A DNA stretch of 64,000 nt from GCA-020343675 sp964462945. Lineage in GTDB: Bacteria; Planctomycetota; Phycisphaerae; Sedimentisphaerales; Anaerobacaceae. Where the stretch lies: positions 1 through 64,000 of the forward strand of contig CAYWZW010000017.1 of the NCBI GenBank assembly GCA_964462945.1. Direction: 5' to 3'. Shown one piece after another: positions 25,690 to 35,050 of this stretch (position 1 is its first letter; every line of letters begins with the position of its first letter). The notes under the pieces are model-generated. The model was not told the DNA's origin. It did not search any database and was given only the letters and a program-made list of their open reading frames with translations. Made by a program: the position numbers and the translations under genes.

Positions 25690-26589
25690 CTATTTAGCAC
25701 AGGGCTTCTTTGAGCCCACAACCTTTTCTCTTCGCAAGGCATTGAGGCCCAGAGCCGCCGCGGCTTTCAGCCATATTCCAGCATACACGATCGAGTTTAC
25801 GGCAAAGGTGTGCCTGGGGGCGTAGTGTTTGCGGTAGAAGATCACCATCGCGCGGTAAAACAATACGATGCACCTGCCGGACAGGCGCCGGCTGCTCTGC
25901 CCTCCAAGATGAACAATTTGAACATCGGGCACATAGCAGACCTTCCAGCCGGCCTGCTTGATTCGGTAGCACCAGTCCAAATCATCGCCGTACATAATGA
26001 AATTTTCGTCCAGGACCCCGACCTTCTCGATCACCTCTCTCCTGACCATCAGGCAGCACCCGGAGACCGAATCCACCTGGCCGCCCTCATCACAATCCCG
26101 ATGGGTCATCAAGTACCGCCCGAACCGCTCGCTTGCGGGAAATAGCCGGTGCAGCTTCAAAAAGTAAAAAAGTGACGATGATATAGTGGGAAAGCTTCTC
26201 CTGCATTGGTGCTGAAACGATCCGTCTTGATTCAATACCTTGGGGCCGCACACGCCGACGTCCGGATGCTCGTTCATAAACCGGACGAGGCCGCCGAGAG
26301 TCCCGTTTCCAATAACGGTGTCGTTATTCAAAGACAACACGTACCGCCCTTGAGACGCTCGGATACCCTGATTATTCGCGCTCACGAATCCCCGATTCTC
26401 CGAATTCCCTATGACCGTCGCCAGGGGAAATGCCTGCCTGACAAGCTCTGTGCTTCCATCGCATGAACCGTTGTCAACAACAATAACCTCGAAGCGTACG
26501 TCTGGAGCGTGGATATAGATGGACTCCAAACAGGCCGCAAGACATTCCTTGTTATTATGGTTCACTATTGAAATCGACAAATCCATCAT
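25690..26589 (-). CDS. Family 2 glycosyltransferase (rhamnosyltransferase-like)
   Basis: GT-A fold inverting glycosyltransferase, 299 aa. The start MMDLSISIVNHNNKECLAACLES contains the first nucleotide-binding strand. VVVDNGSCDGSTELV, RGFVSANNQGI, LSLNNDTVIGNG (DxD-like position) and the acceptor-side block GCCLMVRREVIEKVGVLDENF with FMYGDDLDW-type ED motif (IMYGDDLDWCYRI) are all present. It overlaps the stop of the upstream glycosyltransferase remnant by 4 nt (ATGA), showing that both were translated together before the upstream gene decayed. In-frame starts further upstream lie within that remnant and are rejected. Confidence 0.87.
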   Translation of the reverse strand: MMDLSISIVNHNNKECLAACLESIYIHAPDVRFEVIVVDNGSCDGSTELVRQAFPLATVIGNSENRGFVSANNQGIRASQGRYVLSLNNDTVIGNGTLGGLVRFMNEHPDVGVCGPKVLNQDGSFQHQCRRSFPTISSSLFYFLKLHRLFPASERFGRYLMTHRDCDEGGQVDSVSGCCLMVRREVIEKVGVLDENFIMYGDDLDWCYRIKQAGWKVCYVPDVQIVHLGGQSSRRLSGRCIVLFYRAMVIFYRKHYAPRHTFAVNSIVYAGIWLKAAAALGLNALRREKVVGSKKPCAK

Positions 26590-26996
26590 TCGCAAAGTTC
26601 GGCGTAGAGTTCCTGGTATTTCAGCCACATCTTTCGGGCATTCAGATGATTCTCGATTATACTTAAACCGGCTTCGGATGGCTCCGAGCATCCCGTGTCT
26701 GCCATGTCTGAGAGTATTTCTGACAGCGCCGCCACATCGTTGGCGGGAAACATTTGTCCCGCTCGCTGGTCAAAAGCCAGAATCTCACGATGGGCGGGTA
26801 TGTCAGACAGGACCACTGGAAGACCGCAGGCCATCGCTTCCATGACGGCGTTCGGGCAGCCCTCGGTCAGCGAGGCGGAGACGAATACATCCACCGCACC
26901 GAGGTAATCTTCCACGTTCTCGACGAAACCAGCTATCCGGCAATCCTATACCACAACTGTATTTTGCGATTATCATCGATAACGCGGTTCAGGTGA
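26586..26996 (-). pseudogene. Truncated, frame-shifted family 4 glycosyltransferase remnant
   Basis: The last 115 or so codons of a GT4 enzyme survive: EDYLGAVDVFVSASLTEG, NAVMEAMACGLPVVLSDIP, ending KYQELYAELCE. They align with the C-terminus of the intact GT4 at 27655-28764 (SHTEGMPNAVLEAMACGLP, LSDIPAHREML). Upstream, a second frame encodes LNRVIDDNRKIQLWYRIAG and stops at TAG (26933-26935), while the C-terminal frame is closed by TAG at 26946-26948, so a frameshift lies between them, near a duplicated RIAG-coding sequence. The homology begins exactly where the methyltransferase gene ends (26989), implying that the 5' two thirds was replaced by that gene. Confidence 0.75.
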
Positions 26997-27630
26997 CTTT
27001 CTTTCTCGCAACCACCAGAAACTGCCTGGCAAAATAGTTTGTTAACAAGCCAAAAACGGAGCAACTTTTCAATATTAGTGCTACAGCTCTATGGTCGGAA
27101 TAGTTTGGTCTTATAATCTGTATTTCAAAGCTGGTATCACGCAGAAGTTTTTTAAGACTCTTCCTTGTAAAAAATCTTAAATGCGTTTTATCAAGAATAC
27201 CCGCTTCTTTATAATTCCAGTTCCCGAATAGCAAGGATAATATAACACCTATAAATTGAATGTTTGGAATGCTAAGTACTATTATTCCTTCTTGAGAAAG
27301 AACTGCTTTATGCTTTCTGAGAGTGGTCCATGGGTCTTTCAAATGTTCCAATATATCGGCATAGATAATACAATCAAATTTTTTGTTTATGGCACCTAAA
27401 TCAATTTCTTCTACATCCCCACATACAACACCATCGACATACTGTTCAGCTCGTTGGGCATACTCAGGATTTATTTCCACCCCATAAACTTCAACATTCT
27501 CATTGCGTTCCTTCAACGCTTTCCCTAATAACCCTGCTGCACACCCCACATCCAAATATATTTGACAATTCTCAGGAATAAGGTCAAATAAATTTCTTGG
27601 AAAATGCTCAGAATAGCGTTTGATTCTCAT
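26989..27630 (-). CDS. Class I SAM-dependent methyltransferase
   Basis: A 213-aa methyltransferase of the kind found in glycan loci. Motif I is YLDVGCAAGLLGKALKE, with VYGVEINPEYA as motif II, FDCIIYADILEHLKDPW as the post-I/motif III block, and IIVLSIPNIQFI as the next strand. A hydrophobic patch follows (VILSLLFGNW), then KTHLRFFTRKSLKKLL. Its base composition is clearly more AT-rich than the genes at 22-26 kb. Its 3' end sits directly on the broken glycosyltransferase remnant. The acceptor (sugar hydroxyl or terminal modification) is unknown. Confidence 0.85.
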   Translation of the reverse strand: MRIKRYSEHFPRNLFDLIPENCQIYLDVGCAAGLLGKALKERNENVEVYGVEINPEYAQRAEQYVDGVVCGDVEEIDLGAINKKFDCIIYADILEHLKDPWTTLRKHKAVLSQEGIIVLSIPNIQFIGVILSLLFGNWNYKEAGILDKTHLRFFTRKSLKKLLRDTSFEIQIIRPNYSDHRAVALILKSCSVFGLLTNYFARQFLVVARKKVT

Positions 27631-27654
27631 GTCTTTAGAGAACAGAAAGTCTCA

Positions 27655-28764
27655 TTAGGCACGCAGAAGGTTCTCATAAAGAGCTTGATATTGCCCCGAC
27701 ATTCGTTTCGCATTTAAGTGTCTTTCGATGATCCATAAAGCAGCTTGTCGCTGAATCTTATAGGATTGATTTATTGTCCGGCGGATTGCTTCTCCAAGGC
27801 GCTCCGCATTACCGACGGGAAAGACCGTTCCGGCCTGCGGTTGGTAATCAAGCATTTCCCTGTGCGCTGGTATGTCCGACAGAATGCACGGAAGACCACA
27901 GGCCATCGCTTCCAGAACTGCATTTGGCATCCCTTCAGTATGAGAGCCGGATACCAGAAAATCTGAAGCTTGCAGATAGGCTTGTACGCTGGTGACCCTT
28001 CCAGTCAGAATAATTTTGTCTGATTTACATAAGCGGTTTAGTTTTTTCCGCAGCACGCCGTCCCCGATGAAGATCATTGTCGTATTTGGAATTGCCGCCT
28101 TCAGAAATCCTTCCGCAACGCAGACAGGATCCTTTAACGGCGACAGATGTCCCGTAACAGCAAATAACCGATGTTCGAGGGGGAGTCCCAATTGACTGCG
28201 AATTTGCCGTTTGTGTGCGGCTTCTACAGGGAAAAACACCTCCTGGTCCACCCCGTTTGGAACAAAATCGCAGGCAAACCCATACTCTCTCGAAAGCCTT
28301 TCACTCAAAGCACGGGATACAATGACTGGTTTTTCGATTCGCCGCAACATTTTCAGATGAAGTGGTGCGATTACGTGCCGACCGATCCATCCAAAATCAT
28401 AGGCATAATTTTCAAAAGGAGAACCACGTATCGTCGCCACCGTATGGACGGTTTGATTGACCCTGGCGGAAAAGAAATCCGGCCGGAAACCACTGCTATG
28501 AACAATGTTGGGTGTATGTTTGGAAATATAATCACGAATACAATACGGGGCATGGATAAAACTGGAGAATCGCCCCAGTCGCAAGCTGGAAATAGGAACA
28601 CCCAAACGCTTAAAATCTTCTTCCATAGAATCCTTTGGTTCTGCGGACAAGGTCAGAATCTGTGGCAGGAAACGTTGACGGTCTATGTATTTGATCTGAT
28701 TGAACAACTGCAGCGCGGGGCCGCCTTCTAGAAGCGTAGGTACTATGTATAGGACTTTAAACAT
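27655..28764 (-). CDS. Family 4 glycosyltransferase
   Basis: GT-B retaining glycosyltransferase, 369 aa. The N-terminal domain starts MFKVLYIVPTLLEGGPALQL. The C-terminal donor-binding domain has RLFAVTGHLSPLKDPVCVAEGFLKA, IFIGDGVLRKKLNRL, and the EX7E-type block SHTEGMPNAVLEAMACGLP. It is intact, and a paralogue of the remnant at 26586-26996. The spacing to the methyltransferase is 24 bp, so they are likely co-transcribed. Confidence 0.9.
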   Translation of the reverse strand: MFKVLYIVPTLLEGGPALQLFNQIKYIDRQRFLPQILTLSAEPKDSMEEDFKRLGVPISSLRLGRFSSFIHAPYCIRDYISKHTPNIVHSSGFRPDFFSARVNQTVHTVATIRGSPFENYAYDFGWIGRHVIAPLHLKMLRRIEKPVIVSRALSERLSREYGFACDFVPNGVDQEVFFPVEAAHKRQIRSQLGLPLEHRLFAVTGHLSPLKDPVCVAEGFLKAAIPNTTMIFIGDGVLRKKLNRLCKSDKIILTGRVTSVQAYLQASDFLVSGSHTEGMPNAVLEAMACGLPCILSDIPAHREMLDYQPQAGTVFPVGNAERLGEAIRRTINQSYKIQRQAALWIIERHLNAKRMSGQYQALYENLLRA

Positions 28765-28806
28765 ATTGACATGCTCACGTTATTAGTACTGCCATAACTC
28801 GCCAAC

Positions 28807-30030
28807 TTAAGTATCAGTTTTTTCAGCGCTGACTATAGGTGACAGCGATCTGTCATTCGCGCCGATGTAAACAACCATCAGAGACAATATCAGCGTTTGT
28901 GACTTGTGCCAATATAATGCGGATTGCGTTATACTCAATACCAGAATACCCAGCAAGAATCCAAAACAGATCACCGCCCGCGTATCATAGAATCTGCCAT
29001 GGGTTAACCTCCACAAACGACGGCCAAGGTGTGCTAAAGGCCATGTAAACAGCAACAATCCCACGAGACCTCCGTCAACACAAACACTCAAAAATGCATT
29101 TTGCGCCATTCCGCCCCCAAACTCCGCCTTGTATAAGCGAATTTCCTGTCCAAATCCGTGTCCTATAAGCGGCGACCTGGCGATTAAATCCAATGCCCTG
29201 CTCCAATTTATGTGATGGTCTGAGAGTCCTTCACCGGTTGACAGGTTAATGCGAACCGCCGAGCGAATCAGCTCTCCTTCGTATAGTGCAAGACATGTGA
29301 ACATGCCGACAAATAGCATGATAATCACGGCTTTTGCAGGACGGTTCCCGCGTGCCAACAATATGAAAGTCAGCCAGGCTGTTCCGATGCCTCCCGCCGC
29401 CGCACGGGAAAAAGTGAACAATGGAATCAAGCTAAAGGCACCTGCCGCCACCCAGAATAGTGCCTTTTTTATCCCCGACATCTCATAGCTGATTAGAGCC
29501 ATGACAAAAGCGAGCATAATGGCATAGCTGGCGGAAGTGTTAGCATTCCATGTCTTGAAACTCAAAGCCGTTTTGAGTCGAAATGAATATGCCAAAAGTG
29601 AAATCTGAGCCGCTTTACTATGCCATGTAAGTAAGATTTGCAGCATAAGAATGCCGCCGCCAAATAACAAACCCCACCCCAGACACACAAGTAATCTTGG
29701 AGATTTTAGAATTGTAGAAAGTGTTACTAAAATAAGCATGCAGCCCAGCATTCGGAACGGCGAATAGAAATCAAATGGCAAATCCAGGATGAGGGTGACG
29801 CACAAAGATAATAAACAAAAGACTGCGAAGAGCCCGGCAAGCTTGAGGAATTTGAGCTGGCTCTCGGTAAACCGATAGGGACGGTATAGCCCGTTTATAA
29901 AAACGCAAAGAAAAAGAATCATCATGATGCCGTCGTCTATGCGCAGACGTGTATTGTAAAACGCAATCGCTATATCCGGCAGACCGATGGAGACGCCGTA
30001 GGAAAACAGCAGGATGCCTATTATCTTCAT
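28807..30030 (-). CDS. O-antigen ligase/polymerase-like (Wzy/WaaL-type) membrane protein
   Basis: A 407-aa protein with about eleven hydrophobic segments (FAVFCLLSLCVTLIL, LILVTLSTIL, SYAIMLAFVMALI, AVIIMLFVGMFTCLAL). A large extracytoplasmic loop follows with the family marker SPLIGHGFGQE and AQNAFLSVCVDGGLVGLLLF, the latter resembling the H/N...L..l.e.GllGl block of Wzy_C proteins. Position between glycosyltransferases and the pyruvyltransferase supports a polymerase for the repeat unit rather than a lipid A ligase. Sequence alone does not separate the two. Confidence 0.78.
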   Translation of the reverse strand: MKIIGILLFSYGVSIGLPDIAIAFYNTRLRIDDGIMMILFLCVFINGLYRPYRFTESQLKFLKLAGLFAVFCLLSLCVTLILDLPFDFYSPFRMLGCMLILVTLSTILKSPRLLVCLGWGLLFGGGILMLQILLTWHSKAAQISLLAYSFRLKTALSFKTWNANTSASYAIMLAFVMALISYEMSGIKKALFWVAAGAFSLIPLFTFSRAAAGGIGTAWLTFILLARGNRPAKAVIIMLFVGMFTCLALYEGELIRSAVRINLSTGEGLSDHHINWSRALDLIARSPLIGHGFGQEIRLYKAEFGGGMAQNAFLSVCVDGGLVGLLLFTWPLAHLGRRLWRLTHGRFYDTRAVICFGFLLGILVLSITQSALYWHKSQTLILSLMVVYIGANDRSLSPIVSAEKTDT

Positions 30031-30096
30031 TCTTGCATCGCTTATCGGATGGTCCGCAACTGGTTTCTCATCTGTTTGCTATGCAAAGAGGAGTAG

Positions 30097-31065
30097 CTAT
30101 TGAGCCAATTTTACAACCCTAAGCACAAATCGAACTGCTTTGAGCCTATACCAGTGCACCAATCTGCATATCCATAATGGCGAATAAAGCATGAGTAAAC
30201 ACAAAAACCACCCCGGCCCTATTCCATAGTTCTTTCTATATTCGTTTAAAATACCTTTTGCGATACGACATTTTCCTTTTATGTAGAATTCTCTTGCATC
30301 CTTCAATCGTTGTCTTGACACATATAAACGTACTTGTCTCTTTGTCTCGATTGAAGCTTCGGCATCTTTTTCAATAGCATATAAGCTTTTTTCTAACGGG
30401 GAGTTGATTTCGGGTAATTCTAATAGGCAGGCATTATCTGGAAGGTCACAATGCAAAATAGCCTGAGGTTTATTAGAAAAAGCAATAGCAAAATATGTTG
30501 CTATTCTCATCCATAAATCCAAATCCTCGGCTCTCTTAGCTCCGATTCTAAATGTGCCTATTTTCTCAAAAACTTCTTTTCTCACAGCTACTGCGGAGCT
30601 ACAGACCAAAGAATATTTGGGTCTAAAATAATTTGGAATAACACCTTCCCACAGTTTTTTCCTGTATCCTTTTATCTTACGATTACGCTTGAGGTTGTTG
30701 CCCTTATCGAATTGGTATGCAGTAGCAAAAGCTCCTGCCTCCGGATACTTGTCTCTAAGTCTTATCACAGTTTCTAAGAATTCTGGCAACCATTCATCAT
30801 CTGCATCCAAGAAGGCGATCAAATCCGCTCTGGCCTTGGCAATACCTCTGTTACGTGCTGCAGAAACGCCGCAATTTGGCTGAGTGATTAGTCTGATTCT
30901 AGGGTCATCAAATTGCTTAACAATTTTAGGACCGTTGTCTGTTGAGCCATCATTAATGACAATTAATTCAAAATCCTGAAACCTCTGGCTAAGAACCGAT
31001 TCAATAGACCTTCCGACATACTTCTCTTTGTTGAAGAGAGGAATAACAACACTAACCTGTAAGAT
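30097..31065 (-). CDS. Family 2 glycosyltransferase with no canonical start codon
   Basis: The frame encodes a full GT2 N-terminus, VSVVIPLFNKEKYVGRS, VINDGSTDNGPKIVKQF, CGVSAARNRGIAKARAD, then IAFLDADDEWLPEFLET with the DxD motif, and further down AEDLDLWMRIA. A TGA closes the frame just upstream (about 31087), and between it and TTG 30822 (inside the catalytic domain) there is no ATG, GTG or TTG. ATC at 31063-31065 (ILQVSVVIP) is the best-placed start. Either a rare start codon is used or the 5' end has been damaged. Downstream of codon 80 it reads as a normal 322-aa GT2 with a basic, hydrophobic C-terminus (MLYSPLWICRLVHWYR). Confidence 0.7.
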   Translation of the reverse strand: MLQVSVVIPLFNKEKYVGRSIESVLSQRFQDFELIVINDGSTDNGPKIVKQFDDPRIRLITQPNCGVSAARNRGIAKARADLIAFLDADDEWLPEFLETVIRLRDKYPEAGAFATAYQFDKGNNLKRNRKIKGYRKKLWEGVIPNYFRPKYSLVCSSAVAVRKEVFEKIGTFRIGAKRAEDLDLWMRIATYFAIAFSNKPQAILHCDLPDNACLLELPEINSPLEKSLYAIEKDAEASIETKRQVRLYVSRQRLKDAREFYIKGKCRIAKGILNEYRKNYGIGPGWFLCLLMLYSPLWICRLVHWYRLKAVRFVLRVVKLAQ

Positions 31066-31079
31066 ATCCGGAACCGTTT

Positions 31080-32297
31080 TTAATTCTCAAATATTTTTTT
31101 AAGTTGAATGCCCGCACCCCAAGCGAGGTTCTGAATGCCCGGTATGGTAAATTCTAGAGTTTTTCTAATCTGACTTTCCTGATGTAGAACCGTTGTGACT
31201 TTCTTCAGTATCCTTTCAGGATAGAAATCCTCAGGTCTCACTACAAAAAGCGTATGGCCAAAAAGCATTTTATTGATTCCATAGGCCTTGGCACTATATG
31301 CAAGACTCACCGTCGGCACAAAAGTTGAAAACGCGGCAATTGTAGCATGTGTTCTCGATGCAACCAGGCAAGCTAGTTTAGAAATTATACACTTGACCTG
31401 TGCCGCATTGAGATTACCGGGAAGCAGATATATATCGTTCTTAGATTTCAGTTTTTTGTAAATTTCATCCAGTAACCAATGGTCGTTACTATGGGGAGAA
31501 GTAACGTGCGGTATAAGAACTACTGACATCTGCAACTTGCTTCTCAGCCCTTCAACCAGATCAACGCCAATCTTAGTCAGAGCTTCACGGCTTTTACCAG
31601 GGATATGCCTAGCCATTAAAGGACTCAAATTAAGGCCGATAGCCTTCTGGGGCATTTCAAATTCCAACTGTTCGGAACTAATCGGTTCAGGCTCCATCAG
31701 GAACGCCGGATCTGCCATTAAGTAGACATTATCTTTAATCCCATTTGAGTGAAGATACTCAAATGATGTCTTCTCCCTGACAAAAATTAAGGTGACATTA
31801 TCCCTTAAGTGCCGATGTATTGCATCAGCAAATTTGGGCTTGCTGTCAAATGGTCCTATGGATGCCCCCCATATAATCTGAGGCCTTTTATGTTTTAATA
31901 CAAATTTATCCAGTCCCATGAAAAGCCAAGGAATTGAATAATCCAAAGTATAGTTATCCCCCCCCAAAGATAGTACAGCATCAGCCTTTCTTATATGTTC
32001 GGACAGAGATCTAAGATAAAGACGACAAGAAAGATCGTTATTTAGTCTTTTGAGAAGCTGCCAACAAATCCATTCAGGACTCCACCTCTTCGGCGGTTGA
32101 ACTGGCCTATGTATTATATCATTATCTGATTCGCTGTGCACCAGATGGTGTATTCCAGCCCCAAAGTTGGCATTGATAAAATTACAATCCCCGAAGGCTC
32201 TTCTTAGTATTTTGACCGTTCCCCTTACAATCGCTTCACAACCACGATTTGAATAGGGGCCATTGCCAACAAAAAGAAAGGTAATTCTATCTCGCAA
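31080..32297 (-). CDS. Polysaccharide pyruvyltransferase-family protein (CsaB/WcaK-like)
   Basis: A 405-aa enzyme of the family that adds pyruvate ketals to surface polysaccharides from phosphoenolpyruvate. The N-terminal block FLFVGNGPYSNRGCEAIVRGT is the family hallmark, followed by LSLGGDNYTLDYSIPWL, IIWGASIGPFDSKP, FVREKTSFEYL and the C-terminal LVASRTHATIAAFSTFVPTVSLAYSAKAYG (conserved SxRxHa). It overlaps the FrhB-like gene by 11 bp, so the two are translationally coupled. This pairing recurs in exopolysaccharide loci. Confidence 0.88.
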   Translation of the reverse strand: MRDRITFLFVGNGPYSNRGCEAIVRGTVKILRRAFGDCNFINANFGAGIHHLVHSESDNDIIHRPVQPPKRWSPEWICWQLLKRLNNDLSCRLYLRSLSEHIRKADAVLSLGGDNYTLDYSIPWLFMGLDKFVLKHKRPQIIWGASIGPFDSKPKFADAIHRHLRDNVTLIFVREKTSFEYLHSNGIKDNVYLMADPAFLMEPEPISSEQLEFEMPQKAIGLNLSPLMARHIPGKSREALTKIGVDLVEGLRSKLQMSVVLIPHVTSPHSNDHWLLDEIYKKLKSKNDIYLLPGNLNAAQVKCIISKLACLVASRTHATIAAFSTFVPTVSLAYSAKAYGINKMLFGHTLFVVRPEDFYPERILKKVTTVLHQESQIRKTLEFTIPGIQNLAWGAGIQLKKIFEN

Positions 32298-33720
32298 AAC
32301 CGATCCTTTTTAAGACTCTGCCTGAAATTGCTCGGGGCAGTCTTGTTATGCTATGATATTTCTTTGCCCTAACAAGTGCGCGAAAAAGATCATTCATTCT
32401 TTCATTAAACACAGTAATATCTTTTCCCGATTCAATCCAGGCGCGAGGACTTCTTAATACTATGTCACTAACTAGCTCAACACTCCGCTTTCTGCCGAAT
32501 TCAACGCTATCAGATAAGAGGTTTTTCCTTTTAAAACCGCATTGGCCCAGATCAATTCCTTGCCTTCCGGCCCTTATCTTCATTTCATCTCGCTTAACTC
32601 TAATCACTCCAATCTGGGACTTGATAACATCATTAATCTTGATTGGTCTAAGGCTTGCATCGTTGAATCCCGGATTCTGATAGCACTCAAAGATCTCAGA
32701 ATTTCGAACTAAGACTATGCTTGTACCTCTAAAATCCCTCTTGTATGCTGGCAACCAGGTGTCCATAAAGCACACATCGGCCAACTCGGCAAATATGTCG
32801 TCGCAAAAATTGCAGGCGTTGGGCGTAAAGTAGCGGTCTCGCCAGACTCGGTTCATACCCTCGGTCGAAAAGACTATGCCTTCGCTGGCTCGATTAGATC
32901 TATCTCTACAGACCCACTTCATTCCAAAGTCTGAAGCTGGCCGGTTTGAATCCTTAATACGGAAAGTTACTCCGCTGAGAGAATATGGATCTCCGCCCCC
33001 CATTGCGCAGATATATTCGACGAAAAATTTGCTTTTGGTCTGGCTACAGACCAAGCCCAATACGAACTTTATCCTGCGTTGAAGTTTTAGACTCAACTGC
33101 GTTGCCAGACGAATGGCTTTGCAAACACACGGCAGGCCGATAATTGCATATCGACCTTCGTGTTGGAGAATATGCCTGATAACCTCGCTTGTTTCAACAG
33201 GATAATAACAGGAACGGGAACATCCGCGCACTTCCTCGGGAGTGTTACATATCTTAAATTTAAATAATTTTTCCGGGTCATCATTTGGCGATACGCAAGC
33301 AACATGGTCAACAAGGTTGTCGGTCATTAGCTCCTCCAGTGTCCATGTTGCCACACCACCCGATGAACCATTTTTGCGGTGACTCTTAACATTGGAATAC
33401 CCGACAAAGGCATCCATATAGTAACCCGTTTCCGGCGTATGTTTAATTCCACGTGTCCCGGCAAAAAGCTTCTTACCCAATGTGTCCTCGTTATCTTTGT
33501 TGCTATAGAACGGGCACACCCTCAAGCACAGGTCGCATTTTTCCCCGCATCTGTTACCGATTTGGAAAGCATTGTACTCCCCGAATCTGCTAAATTCGAT
33601 CTTCAGATCTTCGCGTGGGCATATCGCGGCGCAAAGTCCGCAACCAATACAGAGATTCTTGCCGACAACCTCGGTACATACATTTTTATGACCTGTAATA
33701 TTATTCACTGTTTCGGACAT
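32287..33720 (-). CDS. FrhB-like (coenzyme F420 hydrogenase/dehydrogenase beta subunit family) iron-sulfur protein
   Basis: A 477-aa protein with two N-terminal 4Fe-4S motifs: CIGCGLCAAICP and CGEKCDLCLRVCP. The FrhB core follows: GSSGGVATWTLEELM, RYAIIGLPCVCKAIRLA and ACNFCDDIFAELADVCFMDTW. In polysaccharide loci, family members are encoded next to pyruvyltransferase-like proteins and are thought to do redox chemistry on the glycan or its precursors; they do not imply F420 use. It overlaps the genes on both sides (by 20 bp and 11 bp). Composition is AT-rich like its neighbours. Confidence 0.85.
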   Translation of the reverse strand: MSETVNNITGHKNVCTEVVGKNLCIGCGLCAAICPREDLKIEFSRFGEYNAFQIGNRCGEKCDLCLRVCPFYSNKDNEDTLGKKLFAGTRGIKHTPETGYYMDAFVGYSNVKSHRKNGSSGGVATWTLEELMTDNLVDHVACVSPNDDPEKLFKFKICNTPEEVRGCSRSCYYPVETSEVIRHILQHEGRYAIIGLPCVCKAIRLATQLSLKLQRRIKFVLGLVCSQTKSKFFVEYICAMGGGDPYSLSGVTFRIKDSNRPASDFGMKWVCRDRSNRASEGIVFSTEGMNRVWRDRYFTPNACNFCDDIFAELADVCFMDTWLPAYKRDFRGTSIVLVRNSEIFECYQNPGFNDASLRPIKINDVIKSQIGVIRVKRDEMKIRAGRQGIDLGQCGFKRKNLLSDSVEFGRKRSVELVSDIVLRSPRAWIESGKDITVFNERMNDLFRALVRAKKYHSITRLPRAISGRVLKRIGFAR

Positions 33721-35050
33721 GCAGAATCATAGCTGCCCCGTATAACCCCATGGATATACTATGCGCAATTAGAAGCGATATCGCCGCGCCTATTCCCCCT
33801 AACTTCGGAATCAACAAAAGGCATAACAAAACACTTAGAATACCGCCTGCCATAACACTAGCAAAATAAAGTTTTTCCATTCGGGCGGAGACAATGTAAT
33901 GTGAGGCGACAAGACCAAGAGAAAAACACATGACGTATATTCCGAGAATTCGCAAGGTTCCTGCCGCTGAGGCATACTCAGGACGGAATAGAGTTCTCAG
34001 GATTAGTCCCGGGCAAAGCAGAGAACTGACAGCAATTGGAGAAGCGGCGGCAAACATCACGGCAGAATATTTCACCACGAACCTTCTGCGTGTATTTTTG
34101 TCCGTTCCTTCTCGGGTGATTCTGGCAGTTGCCGGTCCGCCGATCCTTGCTACCTGGTTCAATAGGAGCGTTGCAATCGCAACTATTTGCCAGGCCGCTG
34201 CATATCCGCCAAGTTCGGCATTCCCCTTGTAAGATTTTAACACAAGTTGATTTAAGACACCGAAGGACAGACAACCTATGCTGGCCGCCCATACTAAAAG
34301 ATTGTCGTATCCAAGCTTGATAGCTCCCTTTGCCACAGACTCTTTTGCCTTATGAAATTCGATTCGCTTAAACGCCCATCGTTGCTGCATGAACAGGTAC
34401 AGAGCCGCGGATAATATGGTCCCGGCGCCAATCAGGCCGATGCTCAGTTCGTCCGGAACGAACAACACCACAATCCAGATGAGCGCATAATAACAGAATC
34501 TCTGTATCAGATTATAAATTGCGTCACGTGACATTTCATACCAACTGTCATACACGCCACGCAAGTCCAATGCCATCAGGGAGGTGCCAAATACTACGGC
34601 AATCACGCCCCAGGTAAGCTCATTATCGCCGAAAAGCAACTTCCATATTATCAGCGCGAGTGTTATCAGGATCAGAAGAAAACCTCGCAATACGAGACTT
34701 CCTACAACTAATTTGGCAAAGCGGCTGGGGCAATGGACGAGGTCACGCACAAAAGTCCGCTCCAGCCCGAAACGGACTACGACTGCTCCATAGCATCCCA
34801 ATGCCAGCGCATATGCGAATAGACCAAAACCTTCCTTTCCCAAGGTATTCGCAATTTTTACTGTCGTTAGAAAGCCAAGACCGGCGATAAGAAAATTCAC
34901 AAAAACCAAGACAGACAGGTTCTTGACGTGCTTCCTTTGAGAAATGACAAGCGCCCACAATCTGCCGGACAAATCCGGTTTCAAGAGCGGCCACTGCTCG
35001 GGGATCGTTTCGAAGTCTTCCGTGTCTATCGTGTCAATTTTAGGTGGCAT
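33701..35050 (-). CDS. Wzx-like polysaccharide flippase (MOP superfamily)
   Basis: A 449-aa polytopic membrane protein with about 12-14 hydrophobic segments. It begins with a cytosolic tail, then NLSVLVFVNFLIAGLGFLTT followed by KIANTLGKEGFGLFAYALAL, the usual Wzx start. Further segments include LVVGSLVLRGFLLIL, VARIGGPATARITREGTDKN (cytosolic loop), and LRILGIYVMCFSLGLVASHYI. It would flip undecaprenyl-linked repeat units across the inner membrane and pair with the Wzy-like polymerase at 28807-30030. Confidence 0.87.
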   Translation of the reverse strand: MPPKIDTIDTEDFETIPEQWPLLKPDLSGRLWALVISQRKHVKNLSVLVFVNFLIAGLGFLTTVKIANTLGKEGFGLFAYALALGCYGAVVVRFGLERTFVRDLVHCPSRFAKLVVGSLVLRGFLLILITLALIIWKLLFGDNELTWGVIAVVFGTSLMALDLRGVYDSWYEMSRDAIYNLIQRFCYYALIWIVVLFVPDELSIGLIGAGTILSAALYLFMQQRWAFKRIEFHKAKESVAKGAIKLGYDNLLVWAASIGCLSFGVLNQLVLKSYKGNAELGGYAAAWQIVAIATLLLNQVARIGGPATARITREGTDKNTRRRFVVKYSAVMFAAASPIAVSSLLCPGLILRTLFRPEYASAAGTLRILGIYVMCFSLGLVASHYIVSARMEKLYFASVMAGGILSVLLCLLLIPKLGGIGAAISLLIAHSISMGLYGAAMILHVRNSE

